From positions 221,110,263 to 221,174,262 of the forward strand of contig OY856188.1 of assembly GCA_963693315.1 (NCBI GenBank): DNA of 64,000 nt, read 5' to 3'. This document shows positions 56,060-64,000 of the stretch, one piece after another; position 1 is the stretch's first letter, and each line of letters starts with the position of its first letter. The notes beneath the pieces are model-generated. The model did no database searches. It was not told where the DNA came from and saw only the letters and a list, made by a program, of their open reading frames with translations. The DNA is from Diogma glabrata (taxonomy: Eukaryota; Arthropoda; Insecta; Diptera; Cylindrotomidae). The position numbers and the translations under genes were made by a program.

Positions 56060-59000
56060 CATTATGATGCTAGGACGTAAAGCTAAAGATTTTGGACGTA
56101 TGTAGAGTTTACGCCCACATTAAGTCCAAAATAGCTTACGTCCGTGTATCATATACTATTTTTTATTCGCCGCAAGCAAAATATTTAAAAAAAAATGTTT
56201 ATTCTAAATTAAAATTATTTGAAATAAAAATATGTGGAACATGTTGCCTTTGACAAAATATTTGTTATTTTTTCCAAATTATTGTATAACTATGACAACA
56301 AATGATAACAACCATTTTAATTGGATTATGAAATTTTGAATTTAAGGGTTGCTTTAATAAAAATTTCTATTTTTTATAGAATTTAAGCAAATACCAATGT
56401 TTTTTGCTTTTTTGGACGTAGCTATGACAACAAAATATATGGTTAAAAAGTGACACTTTAAGGCTGCAAATCACAGTAATAAAGCAACACTTTAATATAT
56501 AGGCGAATAAATGAATAAATGAATAAATAAATTATGTCCATGCGTCATATACTACTTCTTATTCGCCGCAAGCAAAATATTTAGAAAAAAAACTAAATCA
56601 AAGTTATAAATTTGCATAAATTTTGAAATAAAAATATATTGAACAAGTAGCCTTTGGCAAAATATTTTTTATTTTTTCAAAATAATTGTATAACTATGAC
56701 AACAAATAATAACAATAGTTTTAATTGGATTATGAAATTTTAAATTGAAAGATTGCTTTGATAAAAATTTCTATTTTTTATAGAATTTAAACAAATACAA
56801 ATGTTTTTTACTTTTTGGACGTAACTATGACAACAAAGTATATGGTTAAAAAGTGACACTTTACGGCCGCAAATCACAGTAATAAAGTACCACTTATGTA
56901 GGCGAATAAAAACATATTTTTGGACAATGCAGTTAAATTATATTGTATAATTTTTTTATGTTTTGTATTTTAGTATACCTTATCCAGTTGTTTGTTTGTT
57001 TGTTTTTAGTTTTACCGGAAGTTCCCGGCGTGGCGCCTATGGTCACACTTCCATCCCACTAGTTTTTTATTGTAGTTAGGTTCTTTGTCGTTTTGTTTAT
57101 TAGCGTGTAAGAAACAATCTTAATTCATTAGACACATTTCTTTTTAATTTTTCATCGGCTTTGCAATATGTTTTTCAATACAATTTTTAAATCTTTTTGC
57201 ATCTTTGCATCTTTGAAGTTCCTAATAATTTCAATAGTATAACTTTAAAATTATATTTTACGTTTAGGTAAAAAAATTATACACAAATCTATAAAACGAA
57301 CGCCCTACAGTAAAAAATCAAACACGTGTCATAGTAGTCTTAGCAATCAGATTTTTTTTTCGAAAATCATAGTAAGAAGTGTTTTGTTTACCCACACAAT
57401 AAAGAAAAAGCACAGTGTTAGTTGTTGTATTCATTCAGTTTAGTTGCATTCATTCAACAATCAGTCTTGAAGGTAGTCATGTTTACACTAATTATTCACC
57501 AATTTTTGACGTGATTTCTAGCCTTTACTGGATGTAAATAGTTCACTGAGAGCAATGTTGTCTCAATTTACATGTAACTAAAACTATCATTACAACTTTA
57601 TAAAAAAAACAATCAAAAACCATAGCTTCTGCTACAATCTATTTTAATTCCTGACCATGTCCTAAATAAACGAAATGAACATCGAGTTACAATAAATACA
57701 ATAGTGCAATATGATGCAAGGATGTAAAGCTAAGGTTTTTGGACGTATGTGGAGTTTGCGAATCGAGGCGCCAGCCGAGATTTGCACGCACATTATGTCC
57801 AAAATGGCTTACGTCCGTGGGTTATACTATTTTTTATTCGCCGCAAGAAAAATATTTCAAATAAAAATATGTTGAACAAGTAGCTTTTGACCAATATATT
57901 TGTTATTTTTTTTTTCAAACAAATCGTAACTATGACAAGAAAACGTAACAAATATTTTGATTGGATTATGAAATTTTGAATTGAAAGGTTGCTTTGATAA
58001 AAATTTCAATTTTTTTATAGAATTTAAACAAATACAAATGTTTTTTACTTTTTTGGACGTAACTATGATAACAAAATGTATGGCTAAAAAGTGACACTGT
58101 AAGGTCACAAATCACAGTAATAGAGCAACACTTTAATATGTAGGTGAATAGCACTTCAGCTCATAATTGAATAGTATACTATTCAATTATGAGCTGAAGT
58201 GCTACTTTTTGTGTTGCAGCTATAGTTTGGCGGCTCACCGTAGGGAGGAAACCATAATTTTTCGGCAAACAAACATTTTTTTCGGCAAATGTTTAAATTT
58301 TTCATAAATATGAAATTAATACATCAATATTTTTTATAAATAATGATTTATTATCGTCATAATTACGTAATTTATATTTGTATAAATTATATAAAAAATA
58401 AAAATTTTTATCAAAGCAATCTTTCAATTCAAAATTTCATAATCCAAACAAAATATTTGTTATTTTTTGCTGTCATTGCTATACAATAATTCAAAATTGC
58501 ATAATCAAATCAAAATATTTTTTGTTGTCATAGTTATACAATTTGTTTGAAAAAATAACACATATGTAACGCAAAAATTTGGAATGAAATGCCGACACTT
58601 TTTGTGCCGCCGTAAAAATATGAAAGTTACTTCACTCCCGCCGTAAGAAAATGAAAAATTTGTCGTTACTTTACGCTTTGGTTATAGGTAAAAAAATTTA
58701 AACTTTGACCTTCTCCCAAGAGGCTGTAAAGTCCAAAGTTAACAGCCGTTTACCGAAAATAATATATTATTTAATTGAGAGCTAAAGTGCTACATTTTAT
58801 GTTGAGTCTATAATTTGACGACCGACCGTAAAGAGGCTGACAGTTATAGACGATACACAAAAATTCACTTTAGCTCTGAATTAAATACACTATTTTTTCG
58901 GCAAACGTTTAAATTTTTCATAAATATGAAATTAATCAAAGCAGCCTTTCAATTCAAAATTTCATCATCCAATCAAGATAGTTATTATTTTTGTTGTCAT

Positions 59001-59290
59001 AGTTATACAATAATTCAAAATTTTATCATCCAATCAAAATATATATTATTTTTTTGTTGTTATAGTTATAGAAAAAAATAACAAATATCGTAAAAATATG
59101 GAAAGAAATGGCGACTTTTCTGTGAAAAATGTGAAATTGCTTCACTGCCGCCGTAAAAATAAAATAAAAATGGTGTTACTCTGCAGCCGTTTTGATTATA
59201 CGTCAAAAAAGTAAGACCTTTACCTTTCCCCTAGCGGCAATAAAGTTAAACTTTATAGCCGTTTGCCGAAAAAATAATTTATTTCCTTTA
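56060..59290. repeat. cluster of repeat family V, three direct and two inverted copies
   Basis: Direct copies at about 56066-56505, 56530-56915 and 57705-58150 share CTATTCGCCGCAAG-like, AACTATGACAACAAA, TTGGATTATGAAATTTTGAA, TTTTTTTGGACGTAACTATG and TGACACTTTA..GCAAATCACAG motifs. Inverted pieces lie at about 58380-58560 and 58940-59290. Copy 3 has an extra GAATCGAGGCGCCAGCCGAG insertion. No coding capacity. The tract 56930-57690 between copies shows no gene. Confidence 0.65.
58149..58204. repeat. perfect 56-bp palindrome
   Basis: TAGCACTTCAGCTCATAATT ... AATTATGAGCTGAAGTGCTA reads identically on both strands with no spacer. It lies at the junction between direct and inverted family V copies, so it is the inversion point of a head-to-head pair. 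Confidence 0.9.
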
Positions 59291-59299
59291 CCCAACAAA

Positions 59300-61140
59300 C
59301 ATTATTTTTCATTATGTAAACTGTAACTATGTACTTCTCAACTGGAAGTGGTTTATTTTTATTTTTGTGCGTATGTGAAGTTATTAGGAGAAAAATCACA
59401 AATAATATTTTCTTAACGATCACAAAACGGTAAATATTATTTAATTTTAAATTAGAATTTTAAATTTTAGCTAATTCTTTTATGAAAGAAAAGTTGTGTG
59501 AAAAATAAAAATGTTTTATTATGATATTATTTGTTCGTCTGTTTTTGCAATCATAAAATTTTTATCTTTAAAAATATTTGTATTCACTATTCTTATATAT
59601 ATTCAGGTAATAATACATAATAAATTATTAATGTTAGTTAATTTTTAATTGGTTTGTAAACTACACGATGTGAATAAATTATTTTTTATTTGGAAAATTA
59701 AAAGTTTATTTGTAATTGGGTGGATGAAGTAGGTGTTATTTACCAGTTATCGCAATCTTCTAATGGAATTCGAGGTGGAAATATTGTTTATTTCCAATAA
59801 GATTGATGGGTTAGTGTAAAATTTGTCTATAAATATACAAAAAACCTCAACAAAAAAAATTAAGTGAATTCTCATGTTTTGTTTTATGGTGTTTCCTTTT
59901 TAAAGATAGTCGCTATTTTTAGAGCTGAAAGTTGGCAACAGCATTTTTTCCAATTTCATATGAAACTCAACAAATAATTTTATTACCGTTCACATAAAAA
60001 TTAGTTACTTAAAAGACGAAAGCTCACTCAACTCACGAGTTTAGCAACGCAATCAATGCCGAAAATGGCTAGCGGGTGAAAAATAGTATTGTTTTGTGAA
60101 CAAGGTTGTGAAAGTATTTTACATTCTGTCAACTACATCGCACAATTAATTAAAAAAATTATCTATTACTCAGAAAAAGTACTAGTTCATGACGCGGCTC
60201 AAAGGTAATGTATCTACGTATGTTCGGTTTTCGAAAAAATCAGAGTTAAAATGTTGCTTTAGATGCAGTAAAAACGATCACTATCAAACTGTCTCCAAAG
60301 CAGGCTCTTTTTGATTTTATTAAACCCGCTGAAAGGTTTGCCGAATGGTTGTCAATAAGAACAAACTGGTGTGTAGTAAATCTTAACGTCCCTTTTTTAT
60401 TTTTTTCGACATTGATCAATTTTCTTCTGCTACATATGGAATTAAAAAATTGTCTCCAAAGAAGTGTAATAAAAATGCCTATAGGACTATAAAAGAAAAT
60501 GGAAACTAAAGATTTAATTTGGAAATAAAATTTTTATGAAGTGCAAAGGCAATAATAGCTATTTATGTACCTAGGGCGTTATGTAGGTTATTGTAGGTTA
60601 TTGCGCCCGGAAAGCTACGTAATCTAGCCCGAGGGCCTCTGGCCCGGGGGATGGATTTCGTTTGATGGGCGTAATACCCAGTAACGCCAGTGGCGCATAC
60701 AAGATTTTATGCTTCACTTAATAAGCTAAAAACTAAGAAAGAATTTAATTTGTTAATCTATATTGATATGCAAACAAATACAAATGTATCGTAGTATGCC
60801 AAGAAAATAACTATTTTGAAGTTTAAAATAAATATTTTTGTTTGAACATTGCTATGTAAACAAATTCTCCTAAATTTTGTAGCGTATGACAAAAACATTG
60901 TATGACGTTTAAAATAATTTGATAGTTTTGGAAAACTATATGAACAATTAATAACTAAAATGTTGCTAAACATTTTTAAGCAAATGTCAAAATCTTTTAC
61001 TAGTATGGCTTTCAATTCAAACTATAAGTACAGCTAGTCATTCGCGCTGTAAATAATCTGTATTTTTCTGTCCTAAATAAATACAGCTTTCCAATCAAAT
61101 TATAATATCGCGAGTATGATTCACGCTATAATAATAAATA
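59300..61140. other. AT-rich stretch with one GC-rich motif
   Basis: No gene recognised. 60590-60680 holds GCGCCCGGAAAGC, a CCCGAGGGCCTCTGGCCCGGG near-palindrome and GTAACGCC. The GGGCGTTATG motif at 60567 recurs inverted at about 61850. Confidence 0.35.
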
Positions 61141-61158
61141 TTTAAAAGCTTCAGTGTT

Positions 61159-61236
61159 TCAATAATCTTGCTGAGTAATGTAGATCAGGGTAGTGTTTTA
61201 ATACTCTTGCTGAGTAATGTAGATCAGGGTAGTGTT
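61159..61236 (+). repeat. 39-bp tandem duplication
   Basis: CTTGCTGAGTAATGTAGATC and AGGGTAGTGTT occur twice, 39 bases apart, with almost no differences. Confidence 0.85.
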
Positions 61237-61259
61237 GAGTAGAGTATATTAAATTGGTG

Positions 61260-62640
61260 TGTGTAAACAGCAAACCTTTGCATAAATTGCTATTTTAAAT
61301 ATTATTTGTAATGAAAGATCCTTCTCTCGTCCTGATTATATATATGTACTTAGATTAAACGAATGCTTCCTTAAATGTATTCCATTCTTGATTATAAGTA
61401 TAATTAGGCAATAATCACAAGTTTAAATACAATTTTATTTAAAAGAAAAGTTGACATTTAAATGAACAAACCAATTAAGAGAATAAAGTTTTTATTAACA
61501 CTACATATTAAATTAAAGAATATAAACTTGATTCCACTTCTGACATAATTAATTTAAAATATTTTAATAAGGTAGAATTTATTTAAATTGAAAAATTTAT
61601 ATTAAAGGAACTTCAATTATATTTTCAAAACGAAAAAATCAGAACTTCTAAAAAAACTTTTTGTTTTCAGTTAATTTTAATGAATAATCCCCGCATGCTA
61701 AATTTGAATTTTTAGACTTTAAATTTAGATGTTGGCCACACTAGCTTAAATTGAATAAGAATTATTTACATTGTGTAGACAAAACCACAGTAAAAATAAT
61801 TTTATTTGGTTTTTTAGCGTCTTAATAGTGGGCGTTATGAATTCATAATGCCCTCTCATAACGCCCCGGTTTTTATGAATGTGTTTATATATATTGCGTA
61901 TCCTAGACATTATAACAACTTTATATCATTGTGAAGCATAAAATTCTAAATTCTGGTTAAAATATTACGTATTTTGGAATAATACTGATTTTATTTTTAT
62001 ATATAAGAATCAAGGATTAAGCTTATTTTTTATAAAATCATTTTTGTGAACGTTACTTTTATTACTCGAGTTACTAGTTTATCGTTTCTCAAAGTATAAT
62101 ATGCACAACCTTCATACCGTTTAATTAATATGTATAAAACAGTTCAGATTAACATAATTCTGTTTTATGAATAAACCAAAGTTTTCAATTTAAAAGCGTT
62201 AAGATTCATATTTTCTCTCATCATGTGAATTGATCATTTATCAATATTGAGATCGTAAATTTCCCAAAAAAATTATAACATCGTTGGTGTATTAAGTTTA
62301 AATTAACAATTAGTTTTTTTCGTAAAAGCGGTTAAAAAATTTTTTTAAATTATATTTTTCATTTTTGGGTTGATAATGAAGGCGCCGAAAACCAAATTGG
62401 ATTTCATAATTTGCATATTGCATACAACATGAATCAAATAAATGTTTGCATGTGCCGCATCTTATTTCTTTTGTGTGATATTCTACTTCGTTTTTTTCTT
62501 TGGTATCATCTTCTTCCTTTGTTATTTTTGCCTGAATCCAATCTTATTATAAAAGCGCACAGTTAAAAAAAGAAGGATAAACTGCAAGAAATTTATTTTT
62601 TGCAAACAGTTTTGTTTATTATTTTTTTATTGTCTTTTGT
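61260..62640. other. AT-rich stretch, no gene recognised
   Basis: Nothing supported besides the inverted GGGCGTTATG motif noted near 61850. Confidence 0.4.
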
Positions 62641-62664
62641 GGTGAACTTGGTTATGTATATAAA

Positions 62665-62805
62665 ATAGTAGATTATACACCAAGGCAGAGAAGTGCATGT
62701 TTTTATTCCGAGATGTGCTTGAAGCCCGAGGACGAAGCCTGAGGGCTACATATCACTTAGGGAGATGACATGCTCTCTCTCCCGAGGTGTATATACTATT
62801 TTTTG
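62665..62805. repeat. hairpin with GC-rich core
   Basis: AAATAGTAGATTATACACC and GGTGTATATACTATTTTTT are inverted around CCCGAGGACGAAGCCTGAGGG. The fold would be about 140 bases. Confidence 0.6.
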
Positions 62806-62980
62806 CACGACCAATTATATTATGATATTTAAAATTAAATCTAATAATTTTAGACGAGGAGATAAAGCACTAAACCTAAGCAAATTGGCAGAGTAAGATG
62901 GATGCGGTTTTTTGCATACGATTCAGGAAGCGGTCAGGAAAGTTTGAGAACATTGCCACTTTTCCGCAAAAACCTCTGAA

Positions 62981-64000
62981 GTACCTAGGGGCCAGGGCGG
63001 GTTATATACACCTCATCTCCCGGAACTTTCCATAAATTCAGCTCGAAATTGATCGAAGCTCGTTACTCGAGAGTTTTTGGGGTCGCTGAACACGAATATG
63101 ATGTCGGCAATGGACCTCGGAGTACCTAAAGCCCAGGGCGGGTATTTCTAACTCATCTCCTAGAACTTTCCATTAATTCAGCTTGAAATTGATTGAAGCT
63201 CGTTACTGGGGGGGGGGGGCCGCTGAACACGAATATGATGTCTGCGACGACCTTTGAGTACCTAGGAGCCAGGGCGGGTTATATACACCCTATCTCCTGG
63301 AACTTTCCATAAATACAGCAAGAAACTGATCGAAGCTCGTTACTGGGGAATTTTTTGGGGTCGCTGAACACGAATATGATGTCGGCGTTGACCTTTGGTG
63401 TACCTAGGGCCCAGGGTGGGTATGTCTAACTCATCTCCTGGAACTTTCCATAAGTTAAGCTCAAAATGATCGAAGCTCGTTACTCGGGGGTTTTTAGGGT
63501 CGCTGAACACGAATATGATGTCCGCGAGGCCCTCGGAGTACCTAGGGCCCAGGGCGGGTATGTCTCACTCATCTCCTAAAACTTTTCATAAATTCAGCCC
63601 GAAATTAGTCGAAGCTCGTTACTCGGGGGTTTCTGGGGCTTCTGAACAGGAATATGATGTCTGCAATGACTTTCGGAGTACCTAAGGGCCAGGGCGGGTT
63701 ATATACACCTCATTTTCTGGAGCTTTCCATAAATACAGCAAGAAATTGATCGGAGCTCGTTACTCGGGGGGTTTTGGGGTCGCTGAACACAAATATTATG
63801 GTGATGATGACCCCTGGAGTACCTAGGACTCGAACTCGTTCAGCGACCCCAAAAACCCCCGAGTAACGATCTCCGATCAATTTCGAGCTGAATTTATGGA
63901 AAGTTCCAGGAGATAAGTTAAACATACCCGCCCTGGGTCCTAGGTACTCTGAGGGTCATTGCCGACATCATACTCGTGTTCAGCGACCCCAAAAACTCCC
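62981..64000. repeat. ~140-bp satellite array with orientation switch
   Basis: Units start at GTACCTAGGG-type sites at about 62981, 63122, 63258, 63400, 63538, 63678 and 63819 (spacing 136-142). Each holds CCAGGGCGGGTAT, CATCTCCTGGAACTTTCCAT, GATCGAAGCTCGTTACTCGG, GGGTCGCTGAACACGAATAT and GATGTC. From about 63835 the same unit runs in reverse complement to the window end. The array is much GC-richer than the rest. ORFs in it are not genes. Confidence 0.9.

Noticed and set aside
60562..61940. A TIR element bounded by GGGCGTTATG
   Set aside because: The second shared motif (TTTTATGCTTCAC) is in the wrong order for a terminal inverted repeat, and no target duplication is seen.
63710..63925. 71-codon minus-strand ORF
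   Set aside because: It spans the orientation switch of the 140-bp satellite and is not repeated as a coding unit.

Overview
This window looks like heterochromatin-type DNA from an insect genome. It is strongly AT-rich, has short spliced introns, and is packed with animal transposon families: Ty3/gypsy, RTE, CR1/Jockey-like and I/R1-like LINEs, Penelope-like, hAT, Tc1/mariner, a CACTG-ended element, foldback elements and MITEs. Insect is an inference from the transposon mix; the order cannot be fixed from sequence alone. I see no rRNA, no intact tRNA, no CRISPR and no bacterial-type genes.

Only one host gene is well supported: a three-exon gene at 2379-3344 encoding a small secreted protein with an acidic segment and a long Pro/Ser/Thr tail.

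Layout. 1-2260: AT-rich DNA with a SINE tail and a GGGCCA-rich MITE. 2265-3395: the secreted-protein gene. 3440-12275: a foldback-like element with ~135-bp tandem repeats in its arms, split by a rearranged gypsy element (5203-10604) that keeps its 5-bp target duplication. 12327-16670: a second foldback fragment split by a deleted RTE LINE, itself split by a TIR-bounded insert. 17983-27140: a hAT-ended block with an exact 8-bp duplication. It contains a second hAT block (19594-26784), which contains a third hAT (20238-21601), a Penelope-like element, a LINE inside the Penelope, and a mariner remnant. 27603-31998: a MITE and a long decayed LINE whose two ORFs are separated by a UAA in readthrough context. 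32234-36044: hairpin-rich repeats. 36770-40183: tRNA-like SINE, MITEs and a solo LTR with duplication. 41346-44540: LINE fragment, tRNA-like sequence and diverged tandem units. 44553-55857: one LINE cut by a foldback element (46566-48219) and a 6.2-kb CACTG element (48331-54524); removing the latter restores the LINE frame. The CACTG element carries a 629-bp higher-order satellite. 56060-59290: a cluster of related direct and inverted repeats with a perfect 56-bp palindrome. 62981-64000: a ~140-bp satellite that flips orientation near 63835 and runs off the end.

The transposon genes are decayed by frameshifts, deletions or lost catalytic residues, so the region is a record of nested insertions rather than a working gene set. 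Boundaries given from terminal repeats plus target duplications are firm; other repeat edges are by eye and approximate.
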